Source: Fimbriimonadaceae bacterium
Lineage (GTDB): Bacteria; Armatimonadota; Fimbriimonadia; Fimbriimonadales; Fimbriimonadaceae
Length of the DNA stretch: 64,000 nt
Assembly: GCA_019638775.1 (NCBI GenBank)
Contig: JAHBTD010000001.1
Span: forward strand, 1,178,001-1,242,000
Direction: 5' to 3'
In this document: one piece after another, positions 37,226 through 45,232 of the stretch
Layout: each line of letters begins with the position of its first letter
Numbering within the stretch: the first letter of the stretch is position 1
Position numbers and translations under genes: made by a program
Notes under the pieces: generated by a model
Databases searched by the model: none
Seen by the model: the letters and a program-made list of their open reading frames with translations, nothing else
Told to the model about the DNA's origin: nothing

Positions 37226-37358
37226 AGGCAGTCTCCCTTCTACTTTTTCATATCATATCCGCGATGAAAAAACTTCTCAAGCGCACAATTTTCTACTTGT
37301 TCTGAGTAGCCCATACTTGATATATAGATTATATTATACGAAACCGAAGGCAATTAAG

Positions 37359-38120
37359 ATGAACGTCACTTCGAGAATAATTCTGAGTTTAATAGTTCTA
37401 TATTTAACGATCCTAAGTGTGTCGTATGCCTCAATCTTTATTCCAGGGATTCATAAAGACATTACTGAAGAAGCTATGGATGGCTTTAACTTCTCGGCTG
37501 AAGCAACCAGGAAAGTTGTCAATGCAAACCTGCTTCAAGACACGGGAGAGATGAAGCTTGACCGCACGAAGAAGCCGCCACAAATCGTTCCGAACGAGAA
37601 GTACAATCCAGCGCACCACTTTGATCGGAATCCACCAAAGACGAATGCTCAAGCAGCGGCAGACGGAGCAGCTTACGTCAAGGGAAAGAAGGATGCCATC
37701 ATAGAAGCGATTCAGGCTTGCGACTTCGAAAAAGCTCTCAATTGCCTTGGCGCTGCCCTGCACGCCATTCAGGACTTCTATTCCCACTCGAACTATGTAG
37801 ACCTCAGCGCGGCAGATCAGGCTGCGGCCGACAAAGCTGTAACCGATCCCAATTCGCCAATGCCCGACAGTGTCCAACTCACCGGTTATGATAAGGGCAC
37901 CGGAAAGGACCCAGTAGGCGATCCGTATGGGCATGACGCCAAGTCGAAAGATAGCCCGAACAAAAACGACGAATCGAAGAAGAAGGATGCCAACGACAAG
38001 ACAAATCATGAGAAAGCCAAGGATGCGGCCACCAAAGCGAGCAAGGCCTTTATTCAGTGCATCAAGGACGAAGTCGATGCAAAAAAATGGGAGCAGTTTG
38101 TGAACTGGAAACCGGGCTAA
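37359..38120 (+). CDS. Het-C / phospholipase-C-like zinc protein
   Basis: A 253-residue exported protein (signal SRIILSLIVLYLTILSVSYA). Motifs FIPGIHKDITEEAM, NPAHHFDRNP and LGAALHAIQDFYSHSNYV place histidines and aspartates as in Het-C and the zinc-dependent phospholipase C / P1 nuclease superfamily. The C-terminal third is an extreme Lys/Asp/Asn-rich linker (DAKSKDSPNKNDESKKKDAN) and a final helix. Whether it is an active hydrolase is unknown. The upstream region is very AT-rich (37317-37340) and contains the divergent promoters with the propeller gene. The ATG at 37359 lacks a strong Shine-Dalgarno. Confidence 0.6.
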   Translation: MNVTSRIILSLIVLYLTILSVSYASIFIPGIHKDITEEAMDGFNFSAEATRKVVNANLLQDTGEMKLDRTKKPPQIVPNEKYNPAHHFDRNPPKTNAQAAADGAAYVKGKKDAIIEAIQACDFEKALNCLGAALHAIQDFYSHSNYVDLSAADQAAADKAVTDPNSPMPDSVQLTGYDKGTGKDPVGDPYGHDAKSKDSPNKNDESKKKDANDKTNHEKAKDAATKASKAFIQCIKDEVDAKKWEQFVNWKPG

Positions 38121-38177
38121 ACCCGCCCTGGACAGATAGTCAAGTATGAGGTTTCCGGGTAAACAGAGCAGACGCCC

Positions 38178-38861
38178 ATGAAACTCGCTGCCCTTATCTT
38201 GCTCTCCACGGTTATCGCAACGCCCCAGGACAAGCCCTCGCTCGACCGACACATCTACCCGCTGTCAAAGCCGCTCGCCTGTCCCGAGGTTGTCATTGAC
38301 ACCACCGACTTCCCCGAGGCGAAAGAATGGGCCGAGGCCGCCAAGAAAGTCGTAACGATGTGGTTTCCTAAGGTCACCGAACTGCTGTCCACGGCTGACT
38401 ACAAGGTCCCCGCAAAAATCACGCTCGTCTTTAAAAAGGAGATCAGCGCCCCTGCTTATGCCAGTGGCTCCACCATTACCGTCAACGGCAAGTGGATCAC
38501 CGAACACCCCGACGACCTTGGCATGATGGTGCACGAACTCACCCATGTCGTTCAGCAATATCCGGGCAGCCGCACTACGCCGGGCTGGCTGGTCGAAGGG
38601 ATCGCCGACTACGTGCGCTGGTGGCGATACGAACCGGAAGCGCCACGGCCCAAGATCAACTACGAAAAGGCCAGCTACAAAGATGCCTACCGCACCACCG
38701 CCTACTTCCTGGCCTGGACCTCCCGCAAATACAACATGGGGCTCGTCCCTGCGCTTGATGCCGCCTGCCGAACCCGAAAAGATCCGATGCCCGTATTCAA
38801 AGACCTCACCGGCAAAGACGCCGACGAGCTTTGGAAGGAGTTCATCGAAAACAAGCCGTGA
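38178..38861 (+). CDS. Basic-secretory-protein-family metallopeptidase
   Basis: A 227-residue exported protein (signal to about IATPQ). It has the zinc site HELTHVVQQYP and the following PGWLVEGIADYVRWW, the typical pair of motifs in the plant and bacterial basic secretory protein family (PF04450-like). The glutamate of VEGIADY would be the third ligand. A C-terminal helical stretch (AYFLAWTSRKY, DLTGKDADELWKEFI) matches the family. It probably cleaves peptides outside the cell. It lies 57 bases after the Het-C-like gene on the same strand. Confidence 0.85.
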   Translation: MKLAALILLSTVIATPQDKPSLDRHIYPLSKPLACPEVVIDTTDFPEAKEWAEAAKKVVTMWFPKVTELLSTADYKVPAKITLVFKKEISAPAYASGSTITVNGKWITEHPDDLGMMVHELTHVVQQYPGSRTTPGWLVEGIADYVRWWRYEPEAPRPKINYEKASYKDAYRTTAYFLAWTSRKYNMGLVPALDAACRTRKDPMPVFKDLTGKDADELWKEFIENKP

Positions 38862-38997
38862 CCTTCATTCCGCTTACTACCCCTCGCCCCAAGCGATTCG
38901 CACCCACACTCCTCAACGCTACCGTAGGGTTGAGGCTCGGATATCTCAATCCTAATGGTTTGCTGATCGCCACCCTCCTCCTTCATAATCCAGATCA

Positions 38998-39981
38998 ATG
39001 CTGATCTCCTTCCTCTGTCTTGCTGCACAGGCCACCCAACAATTCCCCGCACTCGACACTTCGTACCTCCAAATGAGGGTCCGTGAGATCGAGTCAGAGC
39101 TGCCAAAGGCCAAGCTAGGGGTCGCAATCAGAGATGAATCTACCGGGGAGAGCTGGCTTTATCGGGGTGATGAGCGATTCCCGATGCAAAGCACATTCAA
39201 GATGCCTCTCGGGGTGGTGCTCTTACGTACCGTCGAGAAGGGGAGTTATCAGCTCGCCACCAAGCTAACCATCCAAAAGTCGGACCTCAGTGTGCCTTAC
39301 AGTCAAATCAATCGCTGGTTCTTCGAAGGCAAGAAGGAGTACACACTCCAGAGGATATTGCAGCTCACGGTACAGTCCAGCGACAACACCGGCGCTGACA
39401 TCCTCATGAGGATGCTCGGCGGGCCAGCCGCTGTAACCAAAGAGCTGACAAGTATGGGTGTGAGGGGGATTCGGATCGACCGCTATGAACGCGATATGCA
39501 AAGGGATGCCTGTGGACTTGGCTCTTTCACCTATGCAATGGCTACGGATGATGGCTTTGCCGTAGCGATGAAAAAGGTATCCAAAGCCGAACAGAAGGCT
39601 GCAATGGACCGGTATCTGCTAGACCCGCAAGACACCGCGACGCCCAAGGGCATGATGGACTTTTTACGTCATTTTCGGGCAGGAGCGTATTTGAAACCTG
39701 GTTCCATGCAGATTCTAACCAAGATGTTAACCGAGACAACCACCGGTAAGAATCGCCTCATTTCCGGACTGCCCAAAGGCTCAACCCTTGCCCATAAAAC
39801 AGGGACCGGTCGAGATATCCAAGGAAGGGCCGGTGCGGTGAACGATCTAGGAATCGCGACTTTGCCAAACGGTCGTAAGATCATCATTGTTGCGTTGCTC
39901 GCTGGGGCCGGAGGCACAGATGCACAACGTGAACGCGCAATCGCAGAAGTTGCCCGTGCGGCGGTAAATGCCCTGCGCTAA
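38998..39981 (+). CDS. Class A beta-lactamase
   Basis: A 327-residue serine beta-lactamase exported to the periplasm. The active-site Ser65-Thr-Phe-Lys68, Ser128-Asp-Asn130 and Lys267-Thr-Gly triads are present. In the omega loop the sequence is DRYERDMQRD, which keeps the general-base glutamate (Glu164) but has Gln168 where most class A enzymes have Asn170. Several divergent class A subgroups also vary here. It could hydrolyse penicillins or cephalosporins, or be a housekeeping penicillin-recognising enzyme; spectrum cannot be read. No mobile element or regulator (ampR/blaI) is adjacent, so it looks intrinsic. Confidence 0.9.
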   Translation: MLISFLCLAAQATQQFPALDTSYLQMRVREIESELPKAKLGVAIRDESTGESWLYRGDERFPMQSTFKMPLGVVLLRTVEKGSYQLATKLTIQKSDLSVPYSQINRWFFEGKKEYTLQRILQLTVQSSDNTGADILMRMLGGPAAVTKELTSMGVRGIRIDRYERDMQRDACGLGSFTYAMATDDGFAVAMKKVSKAEQKAAMDRYLLDPQDTATPKGMMDFLRHFRAGAYLKPGSMQILTKMLTETTTGKNRLISGLPKGSTLAHKTGTGRDIQGRAGAVNDLGIATLPNGRKIIIVALLAGAGGTDAQRERAIAEVARAAVNALR

Positions 39982-40326
39982 AGCTGCCCTCCGCTTACCC
40001 CACGTTTCGCCCCTGTACTTGCATTCTTCCAGGAGGGGGCTCCGAAATATTGGGCGGTCTAAACCGGGGAGGGCAACGCTTTGTCGTTGCCGGTTTGAAT
40101 GGTCGCGCTCCGATTGCCCCATAACTGAAGTTATGGAAGGTCATTCTTGGGAGTGCGCGAATTCATTCGCGCTTTCGACGGGAACACGCAACGCAACTAT
40201 GTACAAGGGCATAGTAGCCGATGTTTCAAGAACTTTCGTCTTTGCAATGAATAGATGAACACTCAGAGATTCAAGAGGGAGCTATGCCTTGGTGGGAGAT
40301 ACATTCTTATGGTCAGATGACGATAC
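39982..40326. other. Intergenic region with clustered hairpins
   Basis: These 345 bases between convergent genes hold no supported gene. They contain the inverted dispersed repeat (40066-40092) and two perfect short hairpins: ccataac-tgaa-gttatgg (40119-40136) and gcgcgaa-ttca-ttcgcgc (40155-40172). Either could end transcription of the beta-lactamase gene. Confidence 0.55.
40066..40092 (-). repeat. Dispersed intergenic repeat, copy C (inverted)
   Basis: The reverse complement reads cggcaacgacaaagcgttgc followed by cctcccc, the same word as at 454-480 and 694-719, some 40 kb away. Its position between convergent genes is again intergenic. Confidence 0.6.
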
Positions 40327-42111
40327 TCAGGTACTCGTTACCGCACGGATAGCATTAACTAAAACCTCCGTACCTCCGTAATCGACAACAGTTACACCGT
40401 CGCGCTCGCCTAGTCCACACTGCCGCGTCGCAATCACAGGAATCCCCAGAGCCAGTGCCTCTAAAAGCTTGCGCGGTTGGTCCTCCAGCAACGCCGGTTG
40501 CACAACCAGTCCCACCCCGTCGAGCCAGCTTTTGCCCGAATCCGGCCTGCGCACATCCACCTCATCCCAAAAGTCGTCCCCCTCGTGATTAGCCGCAGTA
40601 AGACTTAGGCTAATGCCAAGCCGAAGAGCCGCGTCCCGAACCTCGTAAGCCCCTTTTCGCGCAATCGAAGGGCCCGGAAACGCCACTCGGTTTCCGGCCT
40701 GAATGTTGGCAGGTGCGTTAGGCATGTGCCAATTCAACAGCACCGCCTTATCTGGAAACAGCGATGCGATGTAGGCATGGGGCGTGATGATCCGATCCGC
40801 TGCCTCCAGAGCTTCCCGCTCGGCCTTGACGACCCAATCCGGAGCGCGGTAATCGGCAAGCAACCGCCGTTCGGGATGCTTGGCAAACTCCTCGTCGAGA
40901 ATCTCCTGGAGGGCAAAAATCGGCAACCTCTGCATAAGAACATCGAAAGTACGCCCGCCCAGCACTCCGTCACGCCAGAGAAACGGTAAGAGCGATTGGT
41001 AGACGCAGAGCCTCCGAACGTCAAACATGAGCTGACCTGCATAGCATCGGGCTAGCTCTTCGTCAAACCGGAATGCCGCCTTCCGCAGTTCCGGACCTTG
41101 GCTTGCTAACTTTCGTGAAATCCAAGAACGACGAAGTGTTGGAAGTGTCGCCGTGACTTGATGTACATCGGCATGGGCGGACCAAGAGTATCGTGCCATC
41201 CGAAACCGCTCTGCGTCTATCGGCGCGCAAAGGGTGTCTTCCGGCTGGATCGCGTCGCGGATATAGGCGTTGTATTCGGGCCAACGCTGATCGACAAGAT
41301 ACGCGGTTTTCCCCGATATCGGAGTGTGATCATGCGCACCATGCCGGTAGCAATCGTCCTGCCCGCACGTCTCACAGCTATTCGCAATCACGCCATTCGC
41401 GCGAAACGCCTTCCTCTCCAACAGGCTCACCAGCGTCGCCTCCTGCTTCTTCGTTCCCAAAATGCGAACGACCATTTCGTCGGCCGTGAGAAAAGCCTGA
41501 ATGTAAAAGTCAGCCTTGGCCTTGAATCGAAGGTCGATGTAGTTCCACGCCACTGTCGCATCGCGGCCAGCTGCCACGGAAGAGTTCGGGACTTGGCGCG
41601 AGTGCCCGTGCCTCTCCACAATCTCCAATCCCGTCTGTAGTGCAAGATCGTGCAGAGCGTTGGAGAGTTGGCAGATACCCCCGGCAATGGCAGGCACGAT
41701 GCAGCCTTCCTGCAGCTGCCGCCCTGACACAAAGCCGCGCCCCCGCCCGGGGTAGCCGACCTGCTTCCAAAAGCTAAACGTCTCTCCAGCAGGAACGCAA
41801 ATGTTGTGAACGGCTCGGCACACGATGCGCAGGTTCTGCACTTTGCCCATTTGGAGCCGCTGCTCGGCGGGGTCGGTTTCCGACCACAGCGGCGTGCGAG
41901 ATTCGGCAAGGGCAACTGCGCCCTTCGGAATGTCCAATGGTTCAAACCGGGCGATCTTCAGCCTAGAATCCAGTAAGCGACGCCGCCATCGAAAAGCCTG
42001 AACGGCGATCCGATATTTGAGGTTGCTCACTGGTGTGGGAAAACGGTTGTTAGGGTGAGATTGCTCACCCGCCTCATCGGCTTCTGACGAACGCGATGGC
42101 TGTGTTTTCAC
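40327..42111 (-). CDS. VanW-domain protein fused to a glycosyltransferase
   Basis: A 594-residue protein. Residues about 60-260 are a VanW domain (AGETFSFWKQVGYPGRGRGF, GGICQLSNALHDLALQTGLE, IVERHGHSRQVPNSSVAAGR), known from vancomycin-resistance and cell-wall loci but of uncertain activity. Residues about 320-594 resemble the C-terminal half of a GT4-type transferase (AADRIITPHAYIASLF, VVQPALLEDQPRKLLEALAL, GIPVIATRQCGLGE). No signal peptide is seen. A CETCGQDDC cysteine cluster sits between the parts. The start is GTG 42111 with TATTAT nearby. Fusion of these two domains suggests a role in surface glycan or peptidoglycan-linked assembly; this is inference. Confidence 0.8.
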   Translation of the reverse strand: MKTQPSRSSEADEAGEQSHPNNRFPTPVSNLKYRIAVQAFRWRRRLLDSRLKIARFEPLDIPKGAVALAESRTPLWSETDPAEQRLQMGKVQNLRIVCRAVHNICVPAGETFSFWKQVGYPGRGRGFVSGRQLQEGCIVPAIAGGICQLSNALHDLALQTGLEIVERHGHSRQVPNSSVAAGRDATVAWNYIDLRFKAKADFYIQAFLTADEMVVRILGTKKQEATLVSLLERKAFRANGVIANSCETCGQDDCYRHGAHDHTPISGKTAYLVDQRWPEYNAYIRDAIQPEDTLCAPIDAERFRMARYSWSAHADVHQVTATLPTLRRSWISRKLASQGPELRKAAFRFDEELARCYAGQLMFDVRRLCVYQSLLPFLWRDGVLGGRTFDVLMQRLPIFALQEILDEEFAKHPERRLLADYRAPDWVVKAEREALEAADRIITPHAYIASLFPDKAVLLNWHMPNAPANIQAGNRVAFPGPSIARKGAYEVRDAALRLGISLSLTAANHEGDDFWDEVDVRRPDSGKSWLDGVGLVVQPALLEDQPRKLLEALALGIPVIATRQCGLGERDGVTVVDYGGTEVLVNAIRAVTST

Positions 42112-42369
42112 CGGCTATGCATAATACGCGCCACTAGGTTCGGGGTTTCAGCGAACCTCCATCCCTTCCGCATACACTTACTGTGTCCCAAAGCCCCAGA
42201 CGCCCCTTTCGGTACAATTTCTACCGTCCGTCCAATAGACCGACTTCGACAAAACCGCGTGAGGATCTCAGTTAAAGCGAGAAAGCGCTTACGCACAGGC
42301 CACCGACCATTGCCCCGGCCCCTGCCTGTCACGATCCCAGCGGCAAGCGCGAGACGCGCTCAATCACAC

Positions 42370-44382
42370 ATGTCACAAGAGTTAAATATGGGCTTCGCCG
42401 CCCTCAATGTCGCTAGCAGGCTCTGTAATCTGCTCGCCCGACACGGTATCGTCACCCCCACTCCCATCCAAGCTCTGGCCATTCCGCCCGTGCTGGAAGG
42501 GAAAGACCTCATCGGTGTTGCCCAAACCGGCACCGGCAAGACGCTCGCCTTTGGCCTCCCCATGGCCGAAAGGCTTGGCCAGGGAGACCTCGGCCTCGTC
42601 CTCGCCCCTACCCGTGAGCTCGCCCAACAGATTTGCGAAACTTACGATAAGCTCGGCGTTCAAAGCGTCCTCATCGTTGGAGGCGCATCCATCGCCCAAC
42701 AGGTTCGCCAACTGCGCGGACGGTATGCCGTCATCGTCGCCACCCCCGGCCGCCTGATCGACCACCTTGCTCGCAATACGGTTCGACTCAGAAACGTCTC
42801 TATCGTCGTGCTCGACGAGGCTGACCGGATGCTGGATATGGGCTTTGCCCCCGCCATTAAGCGCATCCTCGACCAAGTCCCCACCAACCGCCAAACGCTC
42901 CTCTTTAGCGCGACCATGCCGAAAGCCATCGTCGAGCTCTCCGCTGAGTATATGAGAGACCCGCAGCGCGTGCAGACGGAATCGGGCGGCGCAGGCGCCG
43001 ATCTCGTGGAGCAGGAACTGTTCTATGTAAAGCACGAAGAGAAGCAGCCGCTCCTCTGGGATCTGCTGCACGAGCACGAAGGCACCGTCCTTATCTTCTC
43101 TCGTACCCGACACGGAGCCAGAAAGCTCGCGAAGGCCACGCGCGATAACGGACACACCGCCGCCGAAATCCACGCCGACCGCAGTCTGGCCCAACGCCGC
43201 GAAGCCCTCCACGGCTTCAAAGTAGGCCACTACCGCGTCCTCGTCGCCACCGATATCGCCGCGCGAGGAATCGACGTCAAGGACATCTCCCTCGTCGTCA
43301 ACTACGACGTTCCTGAGTGCCCCGACGACTATATCCACCGCATCGGCCGCACCGGACGAGCCGGAGCCCTCGGCAAGGCGATCACGTTTGCCATGCCCCA
43401 ACAATCCCGCGACGTCCGCGACATCGAAAACCTCTTGCGAAAGCCCCTTCCGATCTCCGACCGCAGCACATCGCTGCCCAAGGGCATCAGCCCCGTAGGC
43501 AAGGCATCGCGCCCGAGCAGAAACGCTCCCCGTGTCGAGCGCAAGCACGAGTCGCTGAGACACCTCGACGCTCCCCCCGCTCCTCGGCACCACAACTACG
43601 ATGATCGTGGAACGCAGAGAAGGTTCGAGTCGCCCGACGCGCCCCGTGCCGCCCGCCAAGATAACCGCGACAATCGTGGCTACACCTCAAACCGAGGCGG
43701 CTACAGTGGAGACCGAAACGACGCTCCCCGACAGGACAACCGCGACAATCGCGGCTACAGCTCAAACCGGGGCGGCTACAGTGGAGACCGAAACGACGCT
43801 CCCCGACAGGACAACCGCGACAATCGCGGCTACAGCTCAAACCGGGGCAACTTCAGCAGAGATCGAAACGACGCTCCTCGACAGGACAACCGCGACAACC
43901 GTGGCTACCACTCCGACCGGCCGTACCGCCCCGGGCAATCGAACGATCGGCCCTACAATTCGGATCGCCCTCAAAGGCCCGGACATTCGGACGACCGCGG
44001 TTACAAGGGCAACAAGCGATTCGACTCCCGAAGTCAGGATGGACCTCGCCCGCCGAAGCCCGCCCGCAGCGCCGACTCCAAGCCGTGGGAAAGAAAGAGT
44101 GGCCCACCGCCGAAGCACTCTAAGCCCGTCCACAAAGATGGCGAGCGCGCCCCACGACGTGTGATCGACCCCAAATCGGCAGAAACCCCGAAGCGGCACC
44201 GCGACACCTTCAGCGAGCCTTTTCCCGTTCCCACGAAACGGTCGAAGTCAACTACGAGCAGCAAGTCGGCCAAGCCCAAGAAGCGAAAGACAGCCGCCGC
44301 GACGATCCCAACGGAAGCCCCATCGGTGAGAAAAACCCACCGAGGCTGGTCCGGCAAAGGCAAGCCAAAGCGCAACGTCTAA
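42370..44382 (+). CDS. DEAD-box RNA helicase with repeat-rich basic tail
   Basis: A 670-residue ATP-dependent RNA helicase (RhlE/DeaD type). The core (residues 1-375) has the Q motif (IVTPTPIQ), AQTGTGKT, PTRELAQQ, DEAD in VLDEADRMLDMGF, SATMP, and HRIGRTGRAG. The tail (about 380-670) is low-complexity: 25-residue repeats of DNRDNRGYSSNRGGYSGDRN, then a Pro/Lys/Ser-rich end. It resembles the RGG-like RNA-binding tails of cold-shock helicases. The start at 42370 (MSQELNMGFAAL) is preferred over 42259, which adds an Arg/Pro-rich stretch before the normal N-terminus. Confidence 0.9.
   Translation: MSQELNMGFAALNVASRLCNLLARHGIVTPTPIQALAIPPVLEGKDLIGVAQTGTGKTLAFGLPMAERLGQGDLGLVLAPTRELAQQICETYDKLGVQSVLIVGGASIAQQVRQLRGRYAVIVATPGRLIDHLARNTVRLRNVSIVVLDEADRMLDMGFAPAIKRILDQVPTNRQTLLFSATMPKAIVELSAEYMRDPQRVQTESGGAGADLVEQELFYVKHEEKQPLLWDLLHEHEGTVLIFSRTRHGARKLAKATRDNGHTAAEIHADRSLAQRREALHGFKVGHYRVLVATDIAARGIDVKDISLVVNYDVPECPDDYIHRIGRTGRAGALGKAITFAMPQQSRDVRDIENLLRKPLPISDRSTSLPKGISPVGKASRPSRNAPRVERKHESLRHLDAPPAPRHHNYDDRGTQRRFESPDAPRAARQDNRDNRGYTSNRGGYSGDRNDAPRQDNRDNRGYSSNRGGYSGDRNDAPRQDNRDNRGYSSNRGNFSRDRNDAPRQDNRDNRGYHSDRPYRPGQSNDRPYNSDRPQRPGHSDDRGYKGNKRFDSRSQDGPRPPKPARSADSKPWERKSGPPPKHSKPVHKDGERAPRRVIDPKSAETPKRHRDTFSEPFPVPTKRSKSTTSSKSAKPKKRKTAAATIPTEAPSVRKTHRGWSGKGKPKRNV
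43663..43887 (+). repeat. Three 75-bp tandem repeats inside the helicase gene
   Basis: Units begin at 43663, 43738 and 43813, with the start of a fourth at 43888. Each encodes a 25-residue Arg/Asn/Gly/Asp-rich block. Units two and three are almost identical in DNA, so repeat number could vary by slippage without breaking the frame. Confidence 0.8.
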
Positions 44383-44400
44383 TCGGCGACGAACCAATTC

Positions 44401-44434
44401 CCTCCCTTCCATTTTTCTGGAAATGGAGGGGAGG
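44401..44434 (+). terminator. G/C-rich stem-loop after the helicase gene; dispersed motif
   Basis: cctcccttccattt (44401-44414) pairs with aaatggaggggagg (44421-44434) with one G-T wobble, around ttctgg, 18 bases after the stop. The hairpin and the trailing gggtggggaggt recur in altered form at 60347-60420, so it is both a likely terminator and a repeat family. Confidence 0.6.
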
Positions 44435-44462
44435 GTTAGGGTGGGGAGGTCCCGGCTCCGAG

Positions 44463-45002
44463 CTACTTAACTCCCTCTAAGCTCCGAGCGACTTTATTCC
44501 AAGGCATCGCCCCAAAAAGCGCCGCCATGCCGCAAACATTCGTCAAGCCTGCAAACGTGAGTCCTGCCCCCACAAACATCGCCAGATAGATCCAAGCTGG
44601 TGACACCATAATCGAGAGCGCCGTGCCCATAAGAACCAGCAGCCCTGCCGCAAGGCGTACTTGCCGCTCAATAGCCCAACGGCTAGCCGTCGAACTCACA
44701 GCTGGAAGCCCCTCTGCCATCCACGCGGACGTGCCCCCTTCAAGGACAAAAAGGTCGTCGCGATAGCCCTTTAGGTTCTCATAACACATGCTGGCCCGGC
44801 CTCCGCTCTGGCAGACAATCACGACCGGATCGGCGCTGTGCAGGTCGTCCAGGCGTGTATCCACCTGCTCAAGGGGCATGTTCACCGTACCGGGAATATG
44901 CCCGGACGCGTATTCGCCGGGGGACCGGACGTCAATAAGCTGCAGCCGCTCCCCAGTGGAGAGCTTGTCTTTCAATTCAGTTGGCTTGATCATGCGAATC
45001 AT
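44463..45002 (-). CDS. Rhodanese-domain membrane protein (YgaP-like)
   Basis: A 179-residue protein joining a rhodanese domain (LQLIDVRSPGEYASGHIPGT, active Cys in VIVCQSGGRASM) to two transmembrane helices (AAGLLVLMGTALSIMVS, WIYLAMFVGAGLTFAGLTNV), the DUF2892-type tail of YgaP sulfurtransferases. It transfers sulfane sulfur at the inner membrane. The start at 45002 has AGGTGA about ten bases upstream; an ATG nine bases later and one at 45044 are alternatives. It is the last chromosomal gene before the tRNA-Ala and the integrated element. Confidence 0.85.
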   Translation of the reverse strand: MIRMIKPTELKDKLSTGERLQLIDVRSPGEYASGHIPGTVNMPLEQVDTRLDDLHSADPVVIVCQSGGRASMCYENLKGYRDDLFVLEGGTSAWMAEGLPAVSSTASRWAIERQVRLAAGLLVLMGTALSIMVSPAWIYLAMFVGAGLTFAGLTNVCGMAALFGAMPWNKVARSLEGVK

Positions 45003-45156
45003 ACGGAGTTCACCTGACAAGACAGAGTCGAGGCCGCTCAACAAGGATTCAAGTTCCCGATCCCAAAATCCTTACAACCCCTTACGGCCCTTACAATCCG
45101 TACCAACCCCATAATCCCCTCTCTCCTCCCCCTTGGGTAGAATCTTGTTCCTCCAT

Positions 45157-45232
45157 GGGGATGTAGCTCAGCTGGGAGAGCGCTGCAATCGCACTGCAGA
45201 GGTCGTGGGTTCGAATCCCATCATCTCCACCA
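45157..45232 (+). tRNA. tRNA-Ala (anticodon CGC)
   Basis: A 76-base tRNA with CCA encoded. The acceptor GGGGATG pairs with CATCTCC and includes G3-T70, the alanine identity pair. The anticodon stem CTGCA/TGCAG encloses the loop ATCGCAC (anticodon CGC), and the T arm GTGGG TTCGAAT CCCAT is normal. TAGAAT at 45138-45143 may be the -10 box. The 3' end is the left attachment site of the integrated element: the stop codon and last codons of the recombinase overlap it on the opposite strand. Confidence 0.97.

Noticed and set aside
42382-43659. 425-residue open frame antisense to the DEAD-box helicase
   Set aside because: It lies entirely opposite a gene with complete helicase motifs; length is due to the G/C-rich codon pattern, and no family or start signal is seen.
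43663-43900. Regular repeats as a possible CRISPR array
   Set aside because: The units are contiguous 75-bp multiples of three inside an open reading frame with no unique spacers.
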